In this document: in pieces, positions 50,752 through 61,080 of the stretch | Layout: the number at the start of each line of letters is the position of its first letter | Position numbering within the stretch: the first letter of the stretch is position 1 | Source of the DNA: Candidatus Bathyarchaeum sp. | GTDB lineage: Archaea > Thermoproteota > Bathyarchaeia > Bathyarchaeales > Bathyarchaeaceae | Assembly (NCBI GenBank): GCA_026014495.1 | Contig: JAOZIF010000150.1 | Coordinates: 1 to 64,000 of the forward strand | DNA length: 64,000 nt | Direction of reading: 5' to 3' | Position numbers and translations under genes: made by a program | The notes under the pieces: generated by a model | The model's input: the letters and a program-made list of their open reading frames with translations, nothing else | The model's database searches: none | What the model was told of the DNA's origin: nothing

Positions 50752-50801
50752 CTGAAAAAAGCTAGTTTTCAACAATGAACTGCTATTAGGAGACTAATAT
50801 G
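50752..50801 (+). repeat. Dispersed intergenic repeat, copy C
   Basis: ctgaaaaaagctagttttcaacaatgaactgctattaggagactaatatg. Confidence 0.87.
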
Positions 50802-50805
50802 CTTG

Positions 50806-51933
50806 TTATTGTTCGTGAATTGTGCCGTTCCAGAATACAAGTTTAATGTACATGCTGGTGTTGTCAGCTTCTAGTCCGTCATCGTAGATTATGTCCAGTT
50901 TGGTTCCGTATTCTTTTAGTGCATTGCTGACGTTGACTGATAAGTCGTACGAAAAGGAATCTGCTTCCCATAGTCCCCAGATTTTGTCGTCTGGTCCTCT
51001 AAACCCGTAAGCGTAATCGGCTGGAAGAACATATGCCACTCGTTCATCTTGCAACGCACTGCCTCTGGGATTCTGTTGTGTGTACTCCCAGAACTGTTCC
51101 AGAGCCTCTAAATGCTCCTCTTCTAAGATTCCTTTGGTGTAATTCTCGTTTGAGTCAAAAATCAAGATGTACTCTGCACCATTATCATATGCTAAAACTA
51201 GGTCGTTATAGAGTTCTTCTCCAGACCCGATGTAAGGATGGTCATTGTATGTCCAAGTTATTATTACTCCCCAACTCTTGTTTTGAACTGTGGCTGCTCC
51301 TCTGCAAAGTGCTACATTTAATTGTCGACTGTAATTCCAGCCAAGCTGTGCAAGCATTACGTCATATCCTGCTTTGTAGTCAAACCAGTAAAGCGCATAG
51401 TCTGAACTAAACACAGTAGGACTAACAGAACTAGGATATCTGCGTTTAAATGACGTCAAACTTACGTTTAAATGCTCAACAAACTGGTTGCTAGCATCTG
51501 TAATATTGTCTGCTTCCCTAACTCGCAGTGAACCCCTATCCAGTTGCCGTCCACCCGCTTCGTCAAAGGCATAATAACCCAAAAAATATTTGCCCCATGT
51601 GCTTGTAGCGCTCTCTATCCATTCTGCTCTGGGTGCATGCTCGGAGTAGATTATGAAAAACATGTTTCGGTCGTACAGGTATTGGCATGTGTCGTTGAGT
51701 TTTTCTGTGTCATACGTGATTCCTGTGCATCCAATAACAAACGTGTTCGTGTAAGATTGTACTTCGTCAATAAGCTCCTTTATTGATGCAAGGTCCTCGT
51801 AAGCTACGTCAATGCCAACATAAACATCTGGAAGTTCTTCATTCAATGTGACATTTACAAAAAAAGTTTGTTGCAAAAAAATGGCAACAATCAATGCACA
51901 GCCAACAAGTGGAATCAGGTGTTGATATTTCAT
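50806..51933 (-). CDS. Secreted/membrane-anchored protein, possibly TIM-barrel glycosidase-like
   Basis: N-terminal TM, many N-glycosylation-type sequons, alternating beta/alpha pattern; no named family recognised. Confidence 0.6.
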   Translation of the reverse strand: MKYQHLIPLVGCALIVAIFLQQTFFVNVTLNEELPDVYVGIDVAYEDLASIKELIDEVQSYTNTFVIGCTGITYDTEKLNDTCQYLYDRNMFFIIYSEHAPRAEWIESATSTWGKYFLGYYAFDEAGGRQLDRGSLRVREADNITDASNQFVEHLNVSLTSFKRRYPSSVSPTVFSSDYALYWFDYKAGYDVMLAQLGWNYSRQLNVALCRGAATVQNKSWGVIITWTYNDHPYIGSGEELYNDLVLAYDNGAEYILIFDSNENYTKGILEEEHLEALEQFWEYTQQNPRGSALQDERVAYVLPADYAYGFRGPDDKIWGLWEADSFSYDLSVNVSNALKEYGTKLDIIYDDGLEADNTSMYIKLVFWNGTIHEQ

Positions 51934-52217
51934 ATTGTTCTAACATAGCATTGGTCTTCAACATAAACCTTTTTCAAATTTTGATTCTGCCAAATTTAAG
52001 TGAATAACAACATTGGTTTTCTGTTTCAATATTTTATTTTTCCATTCTTTACGGTTCAAATCGAACCATTTGTTTGAATAAGTTTTCACATTTGGGATAA
52101 AGTGTATGTCTCATCGTTGATACACAAAATTTTGTGCCTGTCATTTTGCACTATATGCTATTTTGTCTCGTTTTTAATGGGGGTTTTTCTAAAAAATTAA
52201 CCAAACAAATATGGATA

Positions 52218-52625
52218 TTAAGTTTGCTTGTCAACGTGTTCCTTAAGTTCTGTTGACTTTTTGTCTGTTTCTGAATTTGCCAACTCTCTTACCGATATTA
52301 GCATATAGTCTGCCCATGCTGCAAAGTAGCCGCGGTCATAGTCTGAATAAACCTTGTTTTTGTATTCTTGTAAGAAATCTTTTCGGTTCTTTTTCAGCTC
52401 TTTTTCGTCCTCAAAGTTAAGGTTCGACAAAAACGCGTAGGAATCATTGGATTTCTGTGCAAGAAGCACCCCATCAAGAGCATGCAGGTACCCGCTGTTC
52501 CATTCGGTTTCGTTTGTTTTGTCTCTGATTCGCTCAAGCACACGTTCTGCTTCAGCAAAGCGCCTTCCCTGCAAAAGCTGGAAGAACCTAACTACAAACA
52601 TCTTTGAAATTGGCATCTTAATCAA
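52218..52625 (-). CDS. Conserved hypothetical protein coupled to radA
   Basis: 4-nt overlap with radA, coherent ORF. Confidence 0.7.
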   Translation of the reverse strand: MIKMPISKMFVVRFFQLLQGRRFAEAERVLERIRDKTNETEWNSGYLHALDGVLLAQKSNDSYAFLSNLNFEDEKELKKNRKDFLQEYKNKVYSDYDRGYFAAWADYMLISVRELANSETDKKSTELKEHVDKQT

Positions 52626-53608
52626 TTCTCCGAATCATTTTCATTAACATTCTCTATTCCTCTTTCAGTAATCTTAAACACGCCTTCCCCTTCTGGTAAA
52701 CGTGGACTTGAAACAAGACGTGCAATTCTAACTGGTCCACGAGCAGATTTTCGAAGAAAAACGCGAGTGTGACTAGTGTGAGCAACTATGTGGCCGCCCA
52801 CAGGATGTATAGCATCCCCAAAAAATACGTCAGGCTTTGACATCACCTGATTTGTGACAACAGCTACAGCATTAAAGCCCCGAGCCAACTTAATCAGCCT
52901 GTGCATATGCTTGTTAAGTTTTTGTTGCCTTTCTGCGAGCATCTCTCTGCCTATATATTCACTTCTGAAATGAGAAGTCAACGAGTCCACAATTATCAAT
53001 CGCACTTTATTTTCTTTAATCACTTTGTCCGCGTTCTCTAAAAGAAACATCTGATGGTCTGACGTGAACGCCTCAGCAAAAATAATATTTTTAATAGCCT
53101 CTTCAGGGTCTAAACCCACATTCTTTGCCATCTGAAAGATACGTTCAGTTCTGAATGTGTTTTCTGTGTCTATGTAAAGGGCTGCGCCGTCCAAACCGCC
53201 CTGTTCAAGAGGCAACTGCACATTCACACACAACTGATGACAAATCTGGCTCTTGCCACTGCCATACTCACCATAAAATTCCGTGATTGACTGTGATTCA
53301 ATTCCTCCGTCTAACAGTTTATCTAGCATGTTGCTTCCTGTAGTCAAACGTAGGATGTTTTGGCGCATCTTCACCAGTTCATCTCCCCTGATGAACGGGA
53401 GCGGCATGCATAACCGCGCTTTTTGAATCAGATTTTTGGCGCTCTTTTTGTTTATTCCAGCCTGCTCTAGCTCTTTAGGTGTGGTCATAGCAAGATTTTC
53501 AACTGTATGTAACCCTAGCTCCCGAAGCTTTTTTGACATAGCAGACCCTATCTCAAGGTCTTCCAAGCATTCGTATCTTTTCTTTTCTAGGGCTGCGCCT
53601 TCACTCAT
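52622..53608 (-). CDS. radA: DNA repair and recombination protein RadA
   Basis: HhH N-terminus, Walker A '[21 protein letters not shown]', '[18 protein letters not shown]'. Confidence 0.97.
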   Translation of the reverse strand: MSEGAALEKKRYECLEDLEIGSAMSKKLRELGLHTVENLAMTTPKELEQAGINKKSAKNLIQKARLCMPLPFIRGDELVKMRQNILRLTTGSNMLDKLLDGGIESQSITEFYGEYGSGKSQICHQLCVNVQLPLEQGGLDGAALYIDTENTFRTERIFQMAKNVGLDPEEAIKNIIFAEAFTSDHQMFLLENADKVIKENKVRLIIVDSLTSHFRSEYIGREMLAERQQKLNKHMHRLIKLARGFNAVAVVTNQVMSKPDVFFGDAIHPVGGHIVAHTSHTRVFLRKSARGPVRIARLVSSPRLPEGEGVFKITERGIENVNENDSEN

Positions 53609-53775
53609 TTTGGCGTCTCAATTCCAGATTTAGAAGCAATAGCCGTTGTGCGTATTTAAGTTAGACGATATCTCAGATAAAACATTCGTTAACCAATCAC
53701 TAAATCCAAATCTGGTTGTAGCAAAAAGTATAAGGCATATCTTCTAAATCTGCTCTTTACGGAGAGAACAACATT

Positions 53776-54657
53776 TTGGTGTCCATGCAAGTTGTGGAAA
53801 ACGTAGCAGTCAAACTTTTACAACTAGCAGTCACAGAACTACCCCAAGACGTGAAAGATGCTCTACAAAGAGCACATCGCGAAGAGGATACACAAGTTGG
53901 AAAATCTCAACTAAAAGCCATCTTAGATAATATAGACTTGGCTGAGAAAACTAGTGCTCCCATGTGCCAAGACACTGGAGTCATAATCTTTTATGTTAAA
54001 GCAGGCAGCAAACTAGATGGAATAGACAAAATTGAGGATGCTCTACGCAAAGCCACAATAAGAGCAACAAAACAAGTGCCACTTCGCCCCAACGCAGTTA
54101 ACCCTTTCACTCAAAAGAACACATCAGACAACACAGGAAGACACATCCCCTATATCCACTGGGAAATTGTTCCCGGAGACACCCTTGAACTAACTGTCCT
54201 GCCAAAGGGAGGCGGATCAGAAAACGTTTCTGCCCTAGGAATGCTCAGCCCAAGCCAAGGAACCAACGCACTCAAGAAGTTTGTCATTGATACAATAATC
54301 AACGCTGGCGCAAAGCCTTGCCCCCCCACAATCTTGGGCATTGCAGTTGGAGGCGGAGCTGACATAGCAATGAACCTAGCCAAACAGACTCTGCTAAAGC
54401 CCCTAAATCAACCAAACCCTGACCCGGAACTCGCAAAACTTGAACAAGAACTACGTGAAGCCGCAAACTCGACTGGAATCGGACCAATGGGCTTGGGAGG
54501 CAAAACAACAGTTTTAGACGTAAAAATTGACTACGCTTACAGACACCCCGCCTCATATCCCGTAGCCATAGTTGTTCAATGCTGGGCTGCCCGAAGAGCT
54601 TCAGCAAAAATCTACTCTAACGAAAAAATTGAATACATCTCTCACAAGGTGAACTAA
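53776..54657 (+). CDS. Class I fumarate hydratase, alpha/N-terminal subunit
   Basis: 'SAPMCQDTGVIIFYVKAG', 'GGGSENVSALGMLSPSQG'. Confidence 0.93.
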   Translation: MVSMQVVENVAVKLLQLAVTELPQDVKDALQRAHREEDTQVGKSQLKAILDNIDLAEKTSAPMCQDTGVIIFYVKAGSKLDGIDKIEDALRKATIRATKQVPLRPNAVNPFTQKNTSDNTGRHIPYIHWEIVPGDTLELTVLPKGGGSENVSALGMLSPSQGTNALKKFVIDTIINAGAKPCPPTILGIAVGGGADIAMNLAKQTLLKPLNQPNPDPELAKLEQELREAANSTGIGPMGLGGKTTVLDVKIDYAYRHPASYPVAIVVQCWAARRASAKIYSNEKIEYISHKVN

Positions 54658-54661
54658 AGCG

Positions 54662-55261
54662 ATGACCACCTACCCGCTTAGAACTCCAATTTCAGAGAAA
54701 GATGTTAGAAAACTTGTAGTAAACGACACCATCTACCTCACAGGAACAATTGTTACTGCAAGAGATTCAGCACACAAAAAAGCACTAGACTTACATAAGA
54801 ACGGAAAGCAGCTTCCCCTTAACCTAGAAGGATTGGCAGTTTTCCATTGCGGTCCCATAGTAAAAAAAGAGAATCATGAATGGAACGTGTTGGCTGCTGG
54901 TCCAACAACAAGCACACGTATGGAGCCCTTCGAGGACGACTTCATAAAAAACTTCAAAGTTCGAGTTGTAATTGGGAAGGGTGGCATGGGCAAAAAAACT
55001 GTTGACGCCATGAAACATTATGGAGCAGTTTATGGAGCCTTCACTGGAGGCGCCGCGGTTCTTGCAGCCAAAGCAATAAAACAAGTTAAAGGCGTAGAAT
55101 GGACTGACTTAGGAATGCCCGAAGCCATGTGGATACTAGACGTTGAGAACTTTGGACCCTTAACCGTAGCAATTGACACCCACGGAAACAATCTTTTCCA
55201 AACAATCCAAACCAAGGCTGAGACTAAAAAACAGAAAATTTACAAAACGCTTGGATTCTGA
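54662..55261 (+). CDS. Class I fumarate hydratase, beta/C-terminal subunit
   Basis: 'GPIVKKENHEWNVLAAGPTTSTRMEPFEDDFI', 'VVIGKGGMGKKTVDAMKHYGAVYGAFTGGAAVLAAKAI'. Confidence 0.94.
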   Translation: MTTYPLRTPISEKDVRKLVVNDTIYLTGTIVTARDSAHKKALDLHKNGKQLPLNLEGLAVFHCGPIVKKENHEWNVLAAGPTTSTRMEPFEDDFIKNFKVRVVIGKGGMGKKTVDAMKHYGAVYGAFTGGAAVLAAKAIKQVKGVEWTDLGMPEAMWILDVENFGPLTVAIDTHGNNLFQTIQTKAETKKQKIYKTLGF

Positions 55262-55318
55262 TTACTTTTATTGAATCTGCAAACTGTTTTGCCAAAAAAT
55301 AAAGACAAAAAATGGGAA

Positions 55319-55338
55319 GAGAACAAGTTCTTGTCCTC
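55319..55338. terminator. Bidirectional terminator-like hairpin between convergent genes
   Basis: GAG-a-ACAAG-tt-CTTGT-c-CTC flanked by T-rich tracts on both strands. Confidence 0.4.
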
Positions 55339-55372
55339 ATTTTTGTTCCACCTAGATGGATTATGTCTGTTT

Positions 55373-57727
55373 TTAGTTTTTCACTTTGATTATATCGCTG
55401 TCTTCGAATGCTGTACCTGCAACTTCACCAGTTATTGTTAGACTAATTTTGCTGAACTTTGAACCCTCAATAGCGTACGTGTTTTTAATGTGTGTTTGCA
55501 CGGCATCTCTGCTGAACTTCACCACAAGTTTGCCTTCATCACAAACTTGGCTTGTTTCAGGTTCAACTTCACCATCAAGTAGGATTGAAGAAACATCAAT
55601 GTCTTCTGCGCTGTAGCCTTCTGATAATTCAATGTGAACTGTAACCCATTTGCCATTACTCTTCAAGTTGAGTGATTGTGGCGTAATCTTTACATTTACA
55701 GTTAATTCTTCAGCTTGAAGAACTTCTGTAACCGTAAACACTGCTGCCTTAGATTCGTCAGGACCCATGTTGTTTTCGTCATCTTCTAAACCTTGAGCAT
55801 CTAGTAGTGCAGACCAAGTTCCCAGTGGGTCTTCTGTTGCTAGATTGTATGTTGCTTCAAATCTGCTGGCTGCTGAAACGTATGTTGCTGCTAGTTGAGT
55901 AGTTGTTCCGTTAGACATTGTTATGGTGATTGTTGCGGTTCCTGTAGTCACGGCGCTTCCATTTTGGTATTCGGCAGTAAAGTATACCATAACAGTTTCG
56001 TCTAACATGTAGCTGCTCTTGTCAGTGTTGATTGACTCAACAATCAAGGTAGACGCAATTAACTCAAAATCATCACTGCTAACATCTGCGTTTGGTCCAC
56101 TGTTCGGGTTCGCAACATCAACAACCTCGTTGGCTTTTACTGTAAACCTGTAATCATCTGCAAGTATAGCATCCCATGGGCTAGTCCAGCTAACTGTCCA
56201 CTCATTTGTGGTTGAGTTGAAATCTTGGGCTTCTAAAGTCACGTTTGCTACGTTCGTAACGCCCTGATACACCCGCACCTGTATCTCGCCTAAATCTGCG
56301 GCAGTATAGAAGCTGTCATCAGGATATGTGATTTCTATCTTAGTTGTGACCGCTTCTGTGCGCATGTAACTAGCTTCTGGCTGCTCAGTTACCTCAACAT
56401 TTAGTGTAGCTGCTTGCACTGTAAACGACTCCGACACAACAGCAGTTGCTGGACCCATGTTCGCTTCAACATCAGTTATGCTATCAACATCTAAACTGAA
56501 CACATAGCCAATTCCAAGAACTGCGTCTCTTGGAATCTTCCAAGAAACAACCCACGTATCATCTGCTGTATAATCGCTTGCGGATAGCGAAATAGTGTCA
56601 ACAAGTGTTGTATTATAGTAAACGCTGACCGCTATTGCATCAAAGCTTGTTTCGTTATCGTAGACGCTGTCATCTGGATACTTAATCGTGAATTCAGCGG
56701 TTGCTGTTTCTGTGCGCTGTAACGGAGTTGCAGGATCAGTTTCGAAATTAACCGACAAGGCTCCTGAATTAATCGTGAATGTCTGAATTGAAGCCACAGC
56801 CTTTTCATCGCCAGTAGAGTTGACCACTTCTACAGTGTAAGTTCCCACGGGAGCATCAACTGGAATCGTCCAATCTCCTGTCCATGTTCCATCAGTGGCG
56901 TTCACAGGATCCCATACGCTGACATTTTGCATTGACGGGTCTTTGATTGTAACTGTTATGTTCTGGTTTGGCGCCCATCCAGAAGTTTTCACATTGACGG
57001 TCTCAAAGCGCTCATACACTGTTGCATTAGTTAACCCAACATCAAAAGTTGCAGTTGCTGCGTTTGCTATTGCGTCTGGAAGTGTCTGGTCTGCAACTAT
57101 GGTGTATGTTCCAGTGAAATTCGAAGTTGCGCCTGTTGAAAATTCTGCAGGAAAGTTTGTGATGTTGTATCCAAAGCCATTTGCATCTGTTGTGAATGAA
57201 CTATTATAGTTCATGGATGCGGTTGTTGCTGGGTCAGTGACAGTGATTGTGAAATTACTAACAGTGTTTGCGGCTCCGCCAGTAACTGACATGTTCATTA
57301 CCACAGGGTCGCCTTCTTGTACATATTCTGGCACAGTTAGTGTCCTTGATGTTTCCAGTGTGAACTCTACATCATAGGTGTCTCCTGACAAATCATCTTC
57401 CAATGTGACTTTGTGTGCGATTCCTGTGTCACTGCCTACACAAGAAGGCACCAAAAATTTGGTATTTACAGCATAAGACTCATCGGGGGCATTACCTGTT
57501 TTAACAACTGTGTCTCCTACCGCAGTTCCATCATTGTCAACATCAAACCAGATTGTGTACGCTCCAGCTTCAGTGTTGATTGTTCCAATCATTTCGACTT
57601 CTGTTCCAACAGTACCTATGGCAGGGTCCAATTCAGCAAAAACTACTGCGTATGTAGGGACTGCAAACAAAACTGCTAATGATAATGAAACTAATGTAAG
57701 TATGCTTATTGCTTTATTTCTATTCAT
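55373..57727 (-). CDS. Large secreted repeat-domain (Ig/beta-sandwich) cell-surface protein
   Basis: Signal peptide, repeated modules ('ITYPDDSFY', 'IKYPDDSVY', 'TVSWTSPWDAILADDYRF', 'VVSWKIPRDAVLGIGYVF'). Confidence 0.8.
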   Translation of the reverse strand: MNRNKAISILTLVSLSLAVLFAVPTYAVVFAELDPAIGTVGTEVEMIGTINTEAGAYTIWFDVDNDGTAVGDTVVKTGNAPDESYAVNTKFLVPSCVGSDTGIAHKVTLEDDLSGDTYDVEFTLETSRTLTVPEYVQEGDPVVMNMSVTGGAANTVSNFTITVTDPATTASMNYNSSFTTDANGFGYNITNFPAEFSTGATSNFTGTYTIVADQTLPDAIANAATATFDVGLTNATVYERFETVNVKTSGWAPNQNITVTIKDPSMQNVSVWDPVNATDGTWTGDWTIPVDAPVGTYTVEVVNSTGDEKAVASIQTFTINSGALSVNFETDPATPLQRTETATAEFTIKYPDDSVYDNETSFDAIAVSVYYNTTLVDTISLSASDYTADDTWVVSWKIPRDAVLGIGYVFSLDVDSITDVEANMGPATAVVSESFTVQAATLNVEVTEQPEASYMRTEAVTTKIEITYPDDSFYTAADLGEIQVRVYQGVTNVANVTLEAQDFNSTTNEWTVSWTSPWDAILADDYRFTVKANEVVDVANPNSGPNADVSSDDFELIASTLIVESINTDKSSYMLDETVMVYFTAEYQNGSAVTTGTATITITMSNGTTTQLAATYVSAASRFEATYNLATEDPLGTWSALLDAQGLEDDENNMGPDESKAAVFTVTEVLQAEELTVNVKITPQSLNLKSNGKWVTVHIELSEGYSAEDIDVSSILLDGEVEPETSQVCDEGKLVVKFSRDAVQTHIKNTYAIEGSKFSKISLTITGEVAGTAFEDSDIIKVKN

Positions 57728-57835
57728 TCTTTTTCCTTCCTATAGCTTACGGTAAAGCTTTATGTTGGTTCTTTTGTGATATGATTTGAGTTAGCTTCGT
57801 GCGAACCAAAATTTAACTAAAAAGGCTACAGGGCA

Positions 57836-58459
57836 ATGTCATGGGAAAAAGAGTTGTCCCAACGGTTATTACGCGTTATACCCCTTTCAGAAAAGCGTAT
57901 GAAATACGTGCAGAAAGCTGACGCCCCTGAAGAAGAACTTCTTACACGTAAGGTGTTATTGTCTCTGGCAAAGATGGTTTACGAGAAACGTGAACCCGTA
58001 AAGCTGCGAGAAATTGTTGACGACTTGTACAGTTCAGCGAATAAACGAGAGATGGATGTTGTTCGACTGCTAATTAAGAAAACGTTAATTCCATCCGGAA
58101 TCGTTGAGAAACTCTACGTTGGAAAAAAGGATGTTCGGTACCTGTTGGCTGCGTACCGTTTCCAAGAAACCCGCAAACTTCACTCAAGTTCCGGTCAAGT
58201 CATAAGTGAACCTGTAGGACCAATTGTAGAAATTCCTCGAGAATATTTTCCTATTCCTTCAGAAGTGCTTGAGCTTCTATTGCAAAAGACAAGTTTGGAA
58301 AGTGTACTGACTAAAATCGACAAGGATTTTAGTCTCGAAAAAATCAGCGAATCCCTATATCAGAGCTTGAGCAAAGAATACAACGCTTCAATGGCTGATG
58401 TCTGCGAGCGTCTGAAAGATTACGACGAACTTGTCAAGTTGCTGGATTTGAACCACTAG
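57836..58459 (+). CDS. Conserved hypothetical protein
   Basis: 207-aa coherent ORF. Confidence 0.7.
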   Translation: MSWEKELSQRLLRVIPLSEKRMKYVQKADAPEEELLTRKVLLSLAKMVYEKREPVKLREIVDDLYSSANKREMDVVRLLIKKTLIPSGIVEKLYVGKKDVRYLLAAYRFQETRKLHSSSGQVISEPVGPIVEIPREYFPIPSEVLELLLQKTSLESVLTKIDKDFSLEKISESLYQSLSKEYNASMADVCERLKDYDELVKLLDLNH

Positions 58460-59729
58460 TTTTTGCTCTACGATTTTTCGCAAGTTCATTTTCTGTTTCC
58501 TGTTTCATGGTCTCGTACTTTTCTTTGCTTATAACTCCCTTCTGCAATAGCTTATCTAGTTCCTTGAGGCTGGATTTGAGCCTCAATATTTCTAGGCTGT
58601 TTCGGTAATCAGTTTCCTTTATTTCTTTCAAAAATCCCCTTCTGCTTCTCCAAAGCAAGATTAATGCTATTGCTCCAATTATGACCAGCGCTCCTGCACC
58701 CAGTTGCCACAATTCAATTGCACTTTGTTGAGTTGCAGCGTTGTTGGGTGTTAACGAAAAGTTTTGTGTATATGTTTTAGATTGTTCTGTGATAACCGAA
58801 GTTTGGGAGCTATTGTATCCCGAAACTTCCACTTTGATAGTGTATGTGTCAGGTGGGATGTTCTCAAATTTGTATTGACCCGCTGGCTCTGCTAGACTAT
58901 ATGTGTATTGTTTTGTTTCCACAATTGTAACCTTTGCGTTGGTGATTGGGTTTCCTTGATTGTCAGTTATTTTTCCAGTGATTGTTGAGTTCTGTGTTTG
59001 AAGAACATAATATGCTGTAACTGCTGTGTAATTTGTCAAGTTTATGCTTCTAATTGCACTTGTAACTCCGTTTTCCCATTCAGCAAACGTGTATACTTTT
59101 CCATCATTGGTTAGATTAAGAGGCATGGCAACCGTGTAGCTTCCTGTTTCCAAAAAGCTTGAATATGGTGTAGCTTGGTTAGCCCCGTCAAGTGTAAAGT
59201 TTACGTTGCTGATGGGTGATGAAGAAATCGTCAATTCGTGTGTTGGTTGAGCTTTTGGTGAAACCTGTATAACATCATTTGGGTCAAAAGTAACGGGTTT
59301 GGGTGGAGCAGTTTTTAAGAATATTTGAACTGTCCACGCGCCAGTTTTCTCTAGTCTCGACAAATTAAATGAACCCGTGTATGAGTTTGGTTGGCTCATG
59401 TTCTCGTCGTAATTAAGGTAGAACTCTTGTACGTAATCGTCTAGCTTGATTTGACAATAATGTTCATTTAGGTTGTATGGGTCAATCTTGGACGACCAAG
59501 CCCAAACGTAGAGAATATCACTTTCCGTATAGTCCCGATCGTCCGTTGTGTAATCAGAATTTTTTGACAGCACATATCCTTCTGTGATTACTGTCGTCTG
59601 TGGTTCTTCTGCCTGAATTTGAACATATGTTGTGTCGGTTCCAAATGCCGAGCTTGTGCAAGCCAACACGTAGATAACAGAAATAGAAATCAGGAAAATA
59701 GCTGGAACCATTCTCAACTTTATACACAT
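58434..59729 (-). CDS. Secreted protein with carboxypeptidase-regulatory-like domain, TM and SHOCT-like tail
   Basis: 'NSTITGKITDNQGNPITNAKVTIVETKQYTYSLAEPAGQYKFENIPPDTYTIKVEVSGY'; TM; 'LKELDKLLQKGVISKEKYETMKQETENEL'. Confidence 0.8.
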   Translation of the reverse strand: MCIKLRMVPAIFLISISVIYVLACTSSAFGTDTTYVQIQAEEPQTTVITEGYVLSKNSDYTTDDRDYTESDILYVWAWSSKIDPYNLNEHYCQIKLDDYVQEFYLNYDENMSQPNSYTGSFNLSRLEKTGAWTVQIFLKTAPPKPVTFDPNDVIQVSPKAQPTHELTISSSPISNVNFTLDGANQATPYSSFLETGSYTVAMPLNLTNDGKVYTFAEWENGVTSAIRSINLTNYTAVTAYYVLQTQNSTITGKITDNQGNPITNAKVTIVETKQYTYSLAEPAGQYKFENIPPDTYTIKVEVSGYNSSQTSVITEQSKTYTQNFSLTPNNAATQQSAIELWQLGAGALVIIGAIALILLWRSRRGFLKEIKETDYRNSLEILRLKSSLKELDKLLQKGVISKEKYETMKQETENELAKNRRAKTSGSNPAT

Positions 59730-59874
59730 GTTACATTAAGATTGTAATTAGATAACCCTTTTCACAACATCTTCTATAGTAATCTTCTATTTTCACACAC
59801 AATCAAAAAACGATTTTTATCAAAATTAGAATCTGTAGCCATATCAAGCAAGTGTTCACGATCTTTGGAACTTC

Positions 59875-61074
59875 CTAAGCTGTAAGTTGAGTCACAATTT
59901 TTTTCACAATATCTGCTGGCGCGTCTGTTCTAAATCCTCTGCTGTTAAAATGGGTTAAAACAGCTTGAAAGCCCTGCTCCTTTAGTTTGTCAAGTACCTT
60001 CTTTTGGGGTGGAACAGGCAGGTTCAGTTTGTCGCAGATTTTATCCACAGCGTAATATGTGCTTGGAGCTTCAGCCTCATTTTTTACAAGAGCCAATATT
60101 TTCTTGAGCTTCTTTTCTTGTCTGAAACTCCTTTTTTCCAGCTCTTTTTCCATCATAGAACTAAACTCTTTGTCTGCGATTCTGCCTGGCCACAAAGGAC
60201 CAGCAACACTCAATTTTGCTCCACAAACTGGACACACATGTTTTAGGGGCGCAACTATTCCGGAAGACGTCTCTCTGTGAAAACATGAAAAACAATGAAG
60301 AATATACCCCATCTGCTGCACGCTCTCATCTGCTACTTTAGCGCCATAACTGACAACCGCGTAGACTCGAATATAATGGTCTATACTGTGGCTGAACATA
60401 ACGTCAATTCCTATCTCATGTTTTGCAGCCATCATGGTTAAGCATCCCGTCAAGAGGCGAACCGCCAGCTCATGGCAATACTCTGTACGCAGGGGAACTC
60501 CACCATATTTTCGTAGACACGCTCGGCGATGCACTCCACATAACGGAGCCATGTCTGTGGCAGTTAACGCAAGCAAACCCCCGTTACGTAAAGAGCGTAT
60601 GGCAGAATCCATGTAAGGTACAGGAGGTCCAAACGGGTCAACATCAACGTAATCAAATCGTTTTCTTGGTGCGGAATGTATGCTTAAAAAAAGGTTAGCG
60701 TCCTCGTTAGTCACCTCGACAATGTCCGCTACGCCATTTAGCTCAGCATTAACACTCGAAATCTTAGCAGAGTCTGGTCTAATGTCATTCAAAAAGACCC
60801 TTTGAACACCTTCAACCTCCACCGCAAATCTTGCACCCCTAATTCCACATCCTGTCAAGGGCTCAGCAACCCAAACTTCTTTTCCCAAAAACTTCTGATG
60901 AGCCTGCAGAGCTAAAACCGCTAAATCCCTGTTTAACTCCATTGTTGGATTGTAAAATACTGGCGCCTTAGATGGAGCGTAATCTGACGGCTTTTTTTTG
61001 TAAGCTGCAAGCTTGGGCACCACTACCTTAATTTTTCCTTCGTTTATTGTTTCGGTGGGGAAACCAAAGCTCAA
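59875..61074 (-). CDS. trm1: tRNA (guanine26-N2)-dimethyltransferase Trm1
   Basis: 'EVWVAEPLTGCGIRGARFAVEV', 'FDYVDVDPFGPPVPYMDSAIRSLRNGGLLALTATDMAPLCG'. Confidence 0.95.
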   Translation of the reverse strand: MSFGFPTETINEGKIKVVVPKLAAYKKKPSDYAPSKAPVFYNPTMELNRDLAVLALQAHQKFLGKEVWVAEPLTGCGIRGARFAVEVEGVQRVFLNDIRPDSAKISSVNAELNGVADIVEVTNEDANLFLSIHSAPRKRFDYVDVDPFGPPVPYMDSAIRSLRNGGLLALTATDMAPLCGVHRRACLRKYGGVPLRTEYCHELAVRLLTGCLTMMAAKHEIGIDVMFSHSIDHYIRVYAVVSYGAKVADESVQQMGYILHCFSCFHRETSSGIVAPLKHVCPVCGAKLSVAGPLWPGRIADKEFSSMMEKELEKRSFRQEKKLKKILALVKNEAEAPSTYYAVDKICDKLNLPVPPQKKVLDKLKEQGFQAVLTHFNSRGFRTDAPADIVKKIVTQLTA

Positions 61075-61080
61075 CCTTTA

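Noticed and set aside
52051-52068. GGTTCAAATCGAACC as a tRNA T-arm
   Set aside because: Stem pairing does not match a T-arm, and no acceptor, D or anticodon arms are present; just an inverted repeat.
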